Assembly (NCBI RefSeq): GCF_014297465.1
Contig: NZ_JACORT010000002.1
Span: forward strand, 248,001-312,000
Reading direction: 5' to 3'
Length of the DNA stretch: 64,000 nt
DNA from: Ramlibacter cellulosilyticus
GTDB taxonomy: Bacteria; Pseudomonadota; Gammaproteobacteria; Burkholderiales; Burkholderiaceae_C
Shown here: positions 24,880-34,475 of the stretch, piece after piece
Layout: each line of letters opens with the position of its first letter
Numbering within the stretch: the first letter of the stretch is position 1
Program-made: the position numbers and the translations under genes
Notes under the pieces: generated by a model
The model's input: the letters and a program-made list of their open reading frames with translations, nothing else
What the model was told of the DNA's origin: nothing
Databases searched by the model: none

Positions 24880-26408
24880 TCACCCGGCGCACGGCGCTCG
24901 CGGGTGCGGCTGCGCTGGTGGCGGGCTGCCAGCGGCTGCCCGCGGTCGAAGGCGGCTTCACGGGCGCTTCGGTGGAACGCGGTCACCTGCTGCGAGCTGC
25001 GCGTCCGCAGGGGCCCGTGCTGTCGCTGCGGGCCGATGTGGTGGTCGCGGGTGCCGGCATCGCGGGGCTCGCCGCCGCGCGCCACCTGCGCCTGCGCGGG
25101 CGCGAGGACTTCGCCGTGCTGGACCTCGAGGACACCGCGGGCGGCAACAGCCGCGCCGGCGAACTGCGCGGCATCGCGTGCCCGCTCGGTGCGCACTACC
25201 TGCCCGTGCCCGGCGACGGCGCCCCCGAAGTGCAGGACCTGCTGCAGGAGCTGGGGCTCCTGCGCCGCGTGGCGGGCCGCTGGCAGCCCGACGAGCGCCA
25301 CCTGTGCCACGCACCGCAGGAGCGGCTGTACTTCGAGGGCGAGTGGCAGGAAGGGCTGCTGCCCTGGACCGGCGTCGGCGCGACGACGCGGGCGCAGTAC
25401 GTGCGTTTCGCGCAGGAGGTCGAGGCGGCGCGCCGCACGCGCCGCTTCGCGATTCCGCTGCGCCGGCGCGAGCCGCTCGCGGCGCTCGACGGCGAGACTT
25501 TCGCGCACTGGCTGGACGCGCGCGGCTTCACCGACCCGCAGCTGCGCTGGTACCTGGACTACTGCTGCCGCGACGACTACGGTGCCGGCACGTCCATCGT
25601 GTCCGCGTGGGCGGGGGTGCACTACTTCGCCGCGCGCCACGGCTTCCATCCGCCGGGATTCGACGAAAGCGGCGAGCGCGACGCGCTGCTCACCTGGCCC
25701 GAGGGCAACGGCTTCCTCTCGCGCGCGCTCGCGCGGCCGCTCGGCGACCGCTTCCGCGGCGGCCGCGTGGTGCTGCGCATCGCCGAGACGCGCCACGGCG
25801 TCGAGGTGGACGCCTGGGACGTCGCCGCGCAGCGGCTGGAGCGCTGGCAGGCGAAGCAGTGCGTCGTGGCCCTGCCGGCATTCGTGGCGGCGCGCGTCGT
25901 GGAGAACGCGCCGCCCGCGCTGCGCTCGCTCGCGGCGCGCACGCGGCACGCGCCCTGGATCGTCGCCAACCTGCACCTGCGCGAACCGCCCTGGGTGCGC
26001 GGCGGCGCGCCGCTCGCCTGGGACAACGTCGTGTACGGCGCGGGCGACAGCCTCGGCTACGTCGTGGCCACGCACCAGTCGCTGGACCCGGCGCCCGGCC
26101 CGACCGTGCTGAGCTGGTACTGCGCGCCGGGCGAGGCCGCGCGGGGCGACGTGCTGCGCCTGCCGTGGACGCACTGGCGCGAACGCGTGCTGGCGGAGCT
26201 GTCGGTGCCGCACCCTGAGTTCGCTCGCACGGTCACGCACGTCGCGGTCGCGCGCTACGGGCACGCGATGGCCATCCCGGTGCCCGGCACGCTCGCGGCC
26301 CTGCCGCAGCCGCGCGCCTCGGGGCGCCTGCGCTTCGCGCATTCCGACTGGGCGGGGTATTCGATCTTCGAGGAGGCATTCACGCTGGGGCATCGCGCCG
26401 CGGCGTGA
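24858..26408 (+). CDS. FAD-dependent oxidoreductase with Tat-like lipoprotein signal
   Basis: About 516 residues. The N-terminus has twin arginines (ITRRTALAGAAALVAGC) and a lipobox-like LVAGC, suggesting Tat export and lipidation. The dinucleotide-binding motif VVVAGAGIAGLAAARHLRLRG sits near residue 65, and the rest matches NAD(P)/FAD-binding amine-oxidase-like proteins. Two starts are possible: ATG at 24858, inside the preceding gene, or TTG at 24876 overlapping its stop (TTGA). The latter gives a cleaner signal peptide. Placement after an aminopropyltransferase makes a polyamine-type substrate plausible but unproven. It converges on the pilin gene. Confidence 0.8.
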   Translation: MGQAAPLITRRTALAGAAALVAGCQRLPAVEGGFTGASVERGHLLRAARPQGPVLSLRADVVVAGAGIAGLAAARHLRLRGREDFAVLDLEDTAGGNSRAGELRGIACPLGAHYLPVPGDGAPEVQDLLQELGLLRRVAGRWQPDERHLCHAPQERLYFEGEWQEGLLPWTGVGATTRAQYVRFAQEVEAARRTRRFAIPLRRREPLAALDGETFAHWLDARGFTDPQLRWYLDYCCRDDYGAGTSIVSAWAGVHYFAARHGFHPPGFDESGERDALLTWPEGNGFLSRALARPLGDRFRGGRVVLRIAETRHGVEVDAWDVAAQRLERWQAKQCVVALPAFVAARVVENAPPALRSLAARTRHAPWIVANLHLREPPWVRGGAPLAWDNVVYGAGDSLGYVVATHQSLDPAPGPTVLSWYCAPGEAARGDVLRLPWTHWRERVLAELSVPHPEFARTVTHVAVARYGHAMAIPVPGTLAALPQPRASGRLRFAHSDWAGYSIFEEAFTLGHRAAA

Positions 26409-26418
26409 GCGGCCGCGC

Positions 26419-26925
26419 CTATTCGAACGTCTCGGCAGCGAAGGTGCTCGTGTCCTGGCGGCAGTTGGCGGGCAGCGCGTTGCGCACCTGCTCGGCGTCC
26501 GAGCCGCACAGCCACTGGCCCACGGCGTTGCCGAGGTCCGCGGCGGGATCGAGCGCCGCGCTGCCATCGGCGCGCATCGGCACGAGGTGCAGGTGCAGGC
26601 CGTTCACGGCCGGGTCGAGGTTCGCGACGGTCACGCGGATCACGCCGCGCGGGGAGGTCTGCACCTCCGACACGAAATGCGAACTGCCGCCGGAGCAGCC
26701 CCACGCGCCCGCGCTCGCCGGCGGCTCCGGCAGCGACAGGTAGGACTCGCTCACGCGCGTCTTGCAGGTGGTGGCCGCGAGCACGGCCTCCGACATGCGC
26801 GCGCGTCGCGTGTAGTCCCGCCACTGTCCCAGCGCGATGGCCGCGAGCAGGCCGATGATGGCCACCGCGATCATCAACTCGATGAGGGTGAAGCCGGCCT
26901 GTGCCGGTGCGCGCGCGACTGCCAT
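26419..26925 (-). CDS. Type IV prepilin (major-pilin-like), paralog 1
   Basis: A 168-residue prepilin. An 11-residue leader ends at glycine, followed by FTLIELMIAVAIIGLLAAIA with the conserved E5, so PilD would process it. Four cysteines lie at TTCKT, WGCSGG, LCGSD and NCRQD. The same four positions are kept in paralog 2 upstream, and both end in a similar DTSTFAAETFE/DTTTFASDDFE. GGGAGG lies just before the ATG at 26925. No other pilus-assembly genes are in the window. It may be the canonical pilin of the pair. Confidence 0.88.
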   Translation of the reverse strand: MAVARAPAQAGFTLIELMIAVAIIGLLAAIALGQWRDYTRRARMSEAVLAATTCKTRVSESYLSLPEPPASAGAWGCSGGSSHFVSEVQTSPRGVIRVTVANLDPAVNGLHLHLVPMRADGSAALDPAADLGNAVGQWLCGSDAEQVRNALPANCRQDTSTFAAETFE

Positions 26926-27002
26926 GGACGCCTCCCTGTGCGGAGCACGCGCCCAGTCTGGAAGAGGCGTATCGGTTTGTGGTGCTTGTGTATCCGGATG
27001 CA

Positions 27003-27031
27003 CAACGCTGAGCCACGATGGCTCAGCGTTG
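27003..27031. repeat. Perfect 12-bp stem-loop between the two pilin genes
   Basis: CAACGCTGAGCC - ACGAT - GGCTCAGCGTTG. It lies 12 bases past the stop of pilin 2 and 78 bases before the start of pilin 1, with no T-run. It may act as a partial terminator or an RNA-stability element setting the ratio of the two pilins. Confidence 0.8.
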
Positions 27032-27042
27032 CCGGACGAGGT

Positions 27043-27543
27043 TCACTCGAAGTCGTCGGACGCGAACGTGGTCGTGTCGATGCGGCAGTTCGCCGGCAGC
27101 GAGTTCCGCGCCGGTTCCCAGTCGGACCCGCAGATCCAGGCGCGCACGCTGACCCCCAGGTCGTTGGGCGTGACGAGGCCCGCGTCCGAACCCGGCTTGG
27201 AAGGCACGAAGAAGACGTGGCGACCGTTCAGCAGCGGCTCGACGTTCTCGATCGTCACGCGGATGACGCCGTTCGAGGAAGTCCGGACCGCGCCGGCGTA
27301 CTTCGTGCCCGCGCTGGCCGTCTCGCATCCCCAGCCTCCGGCCGGCGGCGCGGTGTCACGCACCGGGTAGGCCTCCGACACCATGGTCTTGCACTGGTTG
27401 CCGGCCAGGACCACTTCGGAGACCTTGGCCCGCCGCGTGAACTCCCGGTACTGCGTGAGCGCGACGGACGAGAGGACGGCCACCACGCAGGCCGTGATGA
27501 CCACTTCGACGATGCTGAACCCCGCCTGATTGCGTCTTCCCAT
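27043..27543 (-). CDS. Type IV prepilin, paralog 2 (diverged N-terminus)
   Basis: A 166-residue prepilin with an 8-residue leader (MGRRNQAG) followed by FSIVEVVITACVVAVLSSVAL. E5 is kept, but the helix departs from the usual FTLIELMI sequence. The four cysteines (QCKT, WGCE, ICGSD, NCRID) match paralog 1, indicating an old tandem duplication. The ATG at 27543 was chosen because the leader fits a prepilin; the longer frame upstream is non-coding. A sigma-54-like promoter lies 35-50 bp upstream, as is common for pilA under PilSR control. It could be the major pilin or a minor one. Confidence 0.85.
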   Translation of the reverse strand: MGRRNQAGFSIVEVVITACVVAVLSSVALTQYREFTRRAKVSEVVLAGNQCKTMVSEAYPVRDTAPPAGGWGCETASAGTKYAGAVRTSSNGVIRVTIENVEPLLNGRHVFFVPSKPGSDAGLVTPNDLGVSVRAWICGSDWEPARNSLPANCRIDTTTFASDDFE

Positions 27544-27577
27544 GCTCGCGGCCCCCAAATGCCTTGTCGGGCGGAAA

Positions 27578-27593
27578 GGCAAGCGGCATGCCA
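27578..27593 (-). promoter_or_regulatory. Sigma-54-type -24/-12 promoter of the pilin genes
   Basis: Read on the minus strand, TGGCATGCCGCTTGCC matches the consensus TGGCACG-N4-TTGCW at 14 of 16 informative or free positions, with exact GG/GC spacing. Transcription would begin near 27568, giving a leader of about 25 bases for the pilin ATG at 27543. PilSR/RpoN control of pilA is established in Pseudomonas; its use here is inferred. Confidence 0.55.
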
Positions 27594-27684
27594 AGGCGAC
27601 AAACGTGAAAAACCGCACGACCGGGCCGCCCCGGCTGACAGGAATTGTCACAACTGAACAATTTCGGGCTAAGCCCGCGACCGC

Positions 27685-29082
27685 TCAGGGCCGCATCAGC
27701 GCTTCGATCTCGTCCGCCTTGACCGGCACGCCCCGCGTGATCAGCTCGCAGCCCTGCGGCGTCACGATGGCGTCGTCCTCGATGCGGATGCCGATGTGGT
27801 GGAACTGCTCCGGCACGCCTTCGCCGGGGCGCACGTAGATGCCCGGCTCGATGGTGAGCACCATGCCCGGCTGCAGGATGCGGCTCGGGCGGTTCTTGAT
27901 GGTCTCGCCCGAGAGCGGGTCCTTGCGCTCGCTCACCTGCCCCACCTCGCCCGGCTCCACGTAGCTGCCGCAGTCGTGGACATCCATCCCCAGCCAGTGG
28001 CCGGTGCGGTGCATGTAGAAGGGGAAGTAGGCGCGCTTCTCGATCACGTCGTCCAGCGTGCCGACCTTGTTCGCGTCCAGCAGCTTCACGTCCAGCATGC
28101 CTTGCGCCAGCACCTTCACCGCCGCCTCGTGCGGGTCGGTGAAGCGCGCGCCGGGCTTCGTGGCCGCGACCGCCGCTTCCTGCGAGGCCAGCACCAGGTC
28201 GTAGAGCGCGCGCTGCGCTCCGGTGAACCTGCCGTCGGCGGGGAAGGTGCGCGTGATGTCGCTGGCGTAGCCATCGAGCTCGCAGCCGGCGTCGATCAGC
28301 ACCAGCTCGCCGGGGCGCACCGGCGCCACGTCGGCGCGGTAGTGCAGAACGCAGGCGTTGGGACCGGCGGCGACGATGGAGCTGTAGGCGGGATATTGCG
28401 AACCGCCCATGCGGAACTCGTGCATCAGCTCCGCGTCGAGGTGGTACTCGCGCACGTCCCTGCCTTCGCGCAGCATGCGGGCGCTGGCCTGCATGGCCCG
28501 CACGTGGGCGCGGGCGCTGATGGCCGCGGCGCGGCGCATGATGTCCTGCTCGTGCGCGTCCTTCACGAGGCGCATCTCGTCGAGCACGGCGCACAGGTCG
28601 CGCTGCTGCTCGGGGCACAACGCGCCGTAGCGGACGCGGGCGCGCACCTGGTTCAGCCAGCCCGCCACGCGCTGCTCCAGGCCCTGGTGCGTGGCGAAGG
28701 GGAACCACACCGTGTCGCGGTTTTCCAGCAGGCGGGGCAGCTGCTGGTCCAGCTCGCCGATGGAGAAGGCGGCATCGACGCCGAGGGCGCCTACGGCCGC
28801 TTCGGGGCCGAGGCGGTAGCCGTCCCAGATCTCCCGTTCCAGGTCCTTGGGCTGGCAGAAGAGCGTGCTCCTGCCGTCGCCTGTCACCACCAGCCACGCG
28901 TTCGGCTCGGTGAAGCCGGTCAGGTAGTAGAAGTAGCTGTCGTGCCGGAAGAGGAAGTCGGAATCGCGGTTGCGCTGGCGCTCGGGCGCGGTGGGGATCA
29001 GCGCGATGCCGTTGGCGCCAAGCTGCGCCGCCATGCGTGCGCGGCGCTGCGCGTAGACGGAGGTGGGCACGGTGGTGTTCAT
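27685..29082 (-). CDS. pepP: Xaa-Pro aminopeptidase (aminopeptidase P, M24B)
   Basis: A 465-residue metallopeptidase removing N-terminal residues before proline. An aminopeptidase-P N-terminal domain (about 10-145) precedes the pita-bread catalytic domain. Metal-ligand motifs are LIDAGCELDGYASDITRTF (two Asp), HRTGHWLGMDVHD (His), TIEPGIYV (Glu) and EDDAIVTPQG (Glu). It begins 18 bases after the murU stop, making it the third gene of speD-murU-pepP. The 141 bp below its stop include the sigma-54-like pilin promoter. Confidence 0.94.
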   Translation of the reverse strand: MNTTVPTSVYAQRRARMAAQLGANGIALIPTAPERQRNRDSDFLFRHDSYFYYLTGFTEPNAWLVVTGDGRSTLFCQPKDLEREIWDGYRLGPEAAVGALGVDAAFSIGELDQQLPRLLENRDTVWFPFATHQGLEQRVAGWLNQVRARVRYGALCPEQQRDLCAVLDEMRLVKDAHEQDIMRRAAAISARAHVRAMQASARMLREGRDVREYHLDAELMHEFRMGGSQYPAYSSIVAAGPNACVLHYRADVAPVRPGELVLIDAGCELDGYASDITRTFPADGRFTGAQRALYDLVLASQEAAVAATKPGARFTDPHEAAVKVLAQGMLDVKLLDANKVGTLDDVIEKRAYFPFYMHRTGHWLGMDVHDCGSYVEPGEVGQVSERKDPLSGETIKNRPSRILQPGMVLTIEPGIYVRPGEGVPEQFHHIGIRIEDDAIVTPQGCELITRGVPVKADEIEALMRP

Positions 29083-29100
29083 GGGGTCATTGTCCGGGAA

Positions 29101-29799
29101 TCAGGCGTTGAGCTGGGCCAGCCGCTCGGGGGTGCCCACGTCCACCCAGGGGCCGTGGTAGAGCTCCGCGCCGACACGCCCCTGGTCCATGGCGGTTCGC
29201 AGCAAGGGGGCGAGCTTGACCTTCAGGCCCTGCGGATTGCCCGCGGGCAGCGACGCGAACAGGTCCTTCCGCAGCAGCGCCACGGTGGAATAGGTGTGGC
29301 GCGTGTCCGCCTGGTTCAGCGCGCGGCCGTCCGGCGACAGGCCGAAGTCGCCCTTCGGGTTGTGCGCCGGGTTGGGCACGAGGATCAGGTGCGCGAGGTC
29401 GCCGCTCGCGCAGAAGCGGTCGTAGGCCGCCCGCGTGAAGAGGAAGCCGGGCATCCAGACGTCCCCCGCGACGAGCCAGAAGGCGTCCGCCAGCTTGGGC
29501 AACGCACGGGCGATGCCGCCGGCCGTCTCCAGCGCGCCCCCGAAGTCCTTGCCCTCGTGCGAGTACACGATGCGCGCGCCTTGCGCGGTCTCGTGGCCGT
29601 AGTGGTCCTCGATCTGCTCGCCGAGCCAGGCCGTGTTGACGACCACGTCGCGGAAGCCGCCCTGCGCGAAGGCATCCAGGTGGTATTCGAGCAGGGGCTT
29701 GCCCTTGACCTTCAGCAGGGGCTTGGGGCAGGTGTCGGTGAGGGGGCGCATGCGCTCGCCCCTCCCTGCGGCCAGGATCATGGCCTGCGCGATGCTCAT
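29101..29799 (-). CDS. murU: N-acetylmuramate alpha-1-phosphate uridylyltransferase MurU
   Basis: A 232-residue nucleotidyltransferase with the signature AMILAAGRGERMRPLTDTCP followed by KPLLKVKGKPLLEYHL. MurU makes UDP-MurNAc from MurNAc-1-phosphate, the step after AmgK in peptidoglycan recycling. The AmgK homolog at 5909-7006 supports this identity over a glucose-1-phosphate or mannose-1-phosphate enzyme. Unusually, murU is not next to amgK but sits one base after speD and just ahead of pepP. Confidence 0.86.
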   Translation of the reverse strand: MSIAQAMILAAGRGERMRPLTDTCPKPLLKVKGKPLLEYHLDAFAQGGFRDVVVNTAWLGEQIEDHYGHETAQGARIVYSHEGKDFGGALETAGGIARALPKLADAFWLVAGDVWMPGFLFTRAAYDRFCASGDLAHLILVPNPAHNPKGDFGLSPDGRALNQADTRHTYSTVALLRKDLFASLPAGNPQGLKVKLAPLLRTAMDQGRVGAELYHGPWVDVGTPERLAQLNA

Positions 29800-29800
29800 G

Positions 29801-30175
29801 TCATTCCTCTCCCCGGTCGAGGGAGCGTTGTTCGGTCCATTCGGGCTGGAAGCGGTTCACCAGCGCGTACATCAGCCCCCGCGCCTTGGCGGAGTGGTCG
29901 CCGCTGAAATTGCAGACGTACACGTCGCAGGTCACGGCCCGCTCCTCGGGCCAGGTGTGCAGGCAGACGTGCGACTCGGCCAGCAGCACCGTGGCGGTGA
30001 CGCCGCCCGGGCCCTTGGCCGTGGCGGGAAAGGTGTGGAACAAGTGGTCCACGGCCTCCAGGCCGACGGCCTGCACGGCCTCCACGCACCAGGCGCCGAG
30101 CTTCGCCGCGTCCGTGAGCCACGCCGCTTCGCAGCGGCAGCGGTACAGGTCGGCGGTCAGGTGCAGGCCCTTCAT
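29801..30175 (-). CDS. speD: S-adenosylmethionine decarboxylase proenzyme SpeD
   Basis: A 124-residue class-1 prokaryotic proenzyme. Self-cleavage before the serine of LLAESHVCLHTWPE would create the pyruvoyl cofactor; TCDVYVCNFSGDH follows as usual. It provides decarboxylated AdoMet for aminopropyl transfer. The only aminopropyltransferase in the window is the membrane-anchored one at 23353-24879. The ATG at 30175 gives the family's normal length; the open frame upstream is a shadow. The stop is separated from the murU ATG by one base. Confidence 0.92.
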   Translation of the reverse strand: MKGLHLTADLYRCRCEAAWLTDAAKLGAWCVEAVQAVGLEAVDHLFHTFPATAKGPGGVTATVLLAESHVCLHTWPEERAVTCDVYVCNFSGDHSAKARGLMYALVNRFQPEWTEQRSLDRGEE

Positions 30176-30238
30176 GCCCTGAATGTATGCCAAGCAGCCG
30201 CATTGACCTGCCAAGGAAGTCGCGCCGGCCCGCTCCTT

Positions 30239-30244
30239 TAAAAT
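30239..30244 (+). promoter_or_regulatory. Candidate -10 box of the tkt-gapA operon
   Basis: TAAAAT stands out in GC-rich sequence, 40 bp before the tkt start. A TTGACC at 30203 is too far away (30-base spacer) to be its -35, so only the -10 is proposed. Confidence 0.35.
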
Positions 30245-30284
30245 GCCGGGTTTCCCCTGACACCCCTCCCGGAGCTGCCCCCGA

Positions 30285-33324
<3,040 letters not shown>

Positions 33325-33343
33325 CGAGCGAACGTCAGGAGCT

Positions 33344-33372
33344 CGTCATCCCGGCGCAAGCCGGGATCCATG
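33344..33372. repeat. Short palindromic repeat, family C (CGTCATCCCGGC type)
   Basis: CGTCATCCCGGC - GCAA - GCCGGGATCC. It resembles the widespread proteobacterial intergenic palindromes of the CGTCATTCCCGC type. It sits just ahead of the gapA terminator. A possibly related hairpin lies at 56188-56213. Confidence 0.65.
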
Positions 33373-33373
33373 A

Positions 33374-33398
33374 GGCGCCCCCACCGGGCGCCTTTTTT
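33374..33398 (+). terminator. Intrinsic terminator of tkt-gapA
   Basis: GGCGCCC - CCACC - GGGCGCC followed by TTTTTT (33393-33398), 50 bp after the gapA stop. Confidence 0.93.
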
Positions 33399-33482
33399 AT
33401 TCCCCCGCCGCCGTAAGACCTTGGTCCCCTACCGCCGCGCACGCCGCGGCCGGACCATGCATGCGTCCCAAGGAGCGACGCC

Positions 33483-33686
33483 ATGCCCATCCGCCTTGCC
33501 TTTCTCCTGTGCGGCACTGCGCTGCTCGCCGCCTGCCAGAGCCCGCCCGCGTCCCCCGAGCAGCGCGCCGAAGACCAGTGCCGCCTCTTCCGCGGTTACC
33601 TCAACACGCAGGAGCGCCACTACGTCGTGGAAGCCTGCGAGCGCCAGATGGGCCAGGCGGCCTGCCGCGAGTGCCTGAACCGATGA
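33483..33686 (+). CDS. Tiny cysteine-rich lipoprotein, paralog 1
   Basis: A 67-residue protein I do not recognise. It has a lipoprotein signal with lipobox LLAAC (C18) and four further cysteines at 33, 52, 61 and 64. The C-terminus CERQMGQAACRECLNR closely matches that of the next gene, and all four cysteine spacings are identical. AAGGAG lies 7 bases before the ATG. The stop overlaps the next ATG (ATGA). Two disulfides or a metal site are plausible; function is unknown. Confidence 0.8.
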   Translation: MPIRLAFLLCGTALLAACQSPPASPEQRAEDQCRLFRGYLNTQERHYVVEACERQMGQAACRECLNR

Positions 33687-33889
33687 ACGCCTCCCGCCTG
33701 GGACGTGCGCTGCGCGCGGGGCTCGCGGTCGCGGCCCTGGCCGTCGCCGCGTGCGGCACGCCCGTCGCCGAAGCCCCCGACTGCCACGCCAACCGCAGCT
33801 GGTTCCCCAAGCGTGCGGCCGAAGGCGTGTGGGACGACTGCGTGCGCCAGTTCGGCGCCGCCTGGTGCCAGAAATGCCTGTGGCAGTAG
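33683..33889 (+). CDS. Tiny cysteine-rich lipoprotein, paralog 2
   Basis: A 68-residue protein with lipobox VAAC (C24) and cysteines at 34, 53, 62 and 65, the same C-x18-C-x8-C-x2-C spacing as paralog 1. It ends CVRQFGAAWCQKCLWQ. The ATG lies within the stop of paralog 1, so the two are translationally coupled. The shared motif is C-x-R-Q-[MF]-G-x-A-x-C-x-x-C-L. It converges on the GAF gene, with 4 bp between stops. Function unknown. Confidence 0.8.
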   Translation: MNASRLGRALRAGLAVAALAVAACGTPVAEAPDCHANRSWFPKRAAEGVWDDCVRQFGAAWCQKCLWQ

Positions 33890-33893
33890 CGTG

Positions 33894-34424
33894 CTACCAG
33901 GCGCCGGCGATGGCCTCGGCGGCCACCGGCGCCAGCACGCCCATGGCGGCGCGCTCCGCGGCGGTCGGGCGGCGCCGCTCGCGGAAGTAGGTGCCGAAGG
34001 TGCCGAGCACGCGGCCTTCCCGCTTGATGGGCATGCTCCACGCGCCGGCGAAACCCAGCGCCATCGGCAGGTGGCGCAGCTCGGACCAGCGCGCGTCCTC
34101 CAGGAAGCTGGGCGTCTCCACCACCTCCCCGGTCGCCGCCGCGGCCGCGCACGTGCCGACCCGCGGGTCGGGCTTGAGCCGGTCGATGGCGTCGAGGTAG
34201 TCGGCGGGGAGGTTGGGCGATGCGCCGTTGCGCAGCAGCCCTTCGCGGTCGAGGACCAGGATGGAGGCGACGACGCGGTGCTTGCCGAGCGCCTCGACGG
34301 CGGCCGTCAGCACCGACAGGACGTCCCGCAAGGGGCTGCCGGAGTGCAGCGCGCCGCGGGCACGCGCCGCGGCGGCCTCGACGATCGCGCGCTCTTCGGC
34401 GCTCAGGGTTCCCTGGTCGGACAT
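33894..34424 (-). CDS. GAF domain protein
   Basis: A 176-residue stand-alone GAF sensor. The segment with LKPDPRVGTCAAAAATGEVV and the later WSMPIKREGRVLGTFGTYF is typical of GAF domains from sensory proteins (R-x-G-x-C followed by P-I). It has no output domain, so it either binds a small ligand and acts on a partner or is a degenerate stand-alone form. It is monocistronic. The ligand cannot be predicted. Confidence 0.82.
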   Translation of the reverse strand: MSDQGTLSAEERAIVEAAAARARGALHSGSPLRDVLSVLTAAVEALGKHRVVASILVLDREGLLRNGASPNLPADYLDAIDRLKPDPRVGTCAAAAATGEVVETPSFLEDARWSELRHLPMALGFAGAWSMPIKREGRVLGTFGTYFRERRRPTAAERAAMGVLAPVAAEAIAGAW

Positions 34425-34475
34425 CGACGGCAGTATAGGAAGCTGCCGCCGCCTGGCAAGAGGGACTCCTCTCGC

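Noticed and set aside
26926..27042. A second sigma-54 promoter before pilin paralog 1 (TGGCTCAGCGTTGTGC)
   Set aside because: The -12 GC is one base out of register and the motif is part of the 12-bp stem-loop.
30203..30244. Full sigma-70 promoter TTGACC/TAAAAT for tkt
   Set aside because: The spacer is 30 bases, far from 17; only the -10 is retained, at low confidence.
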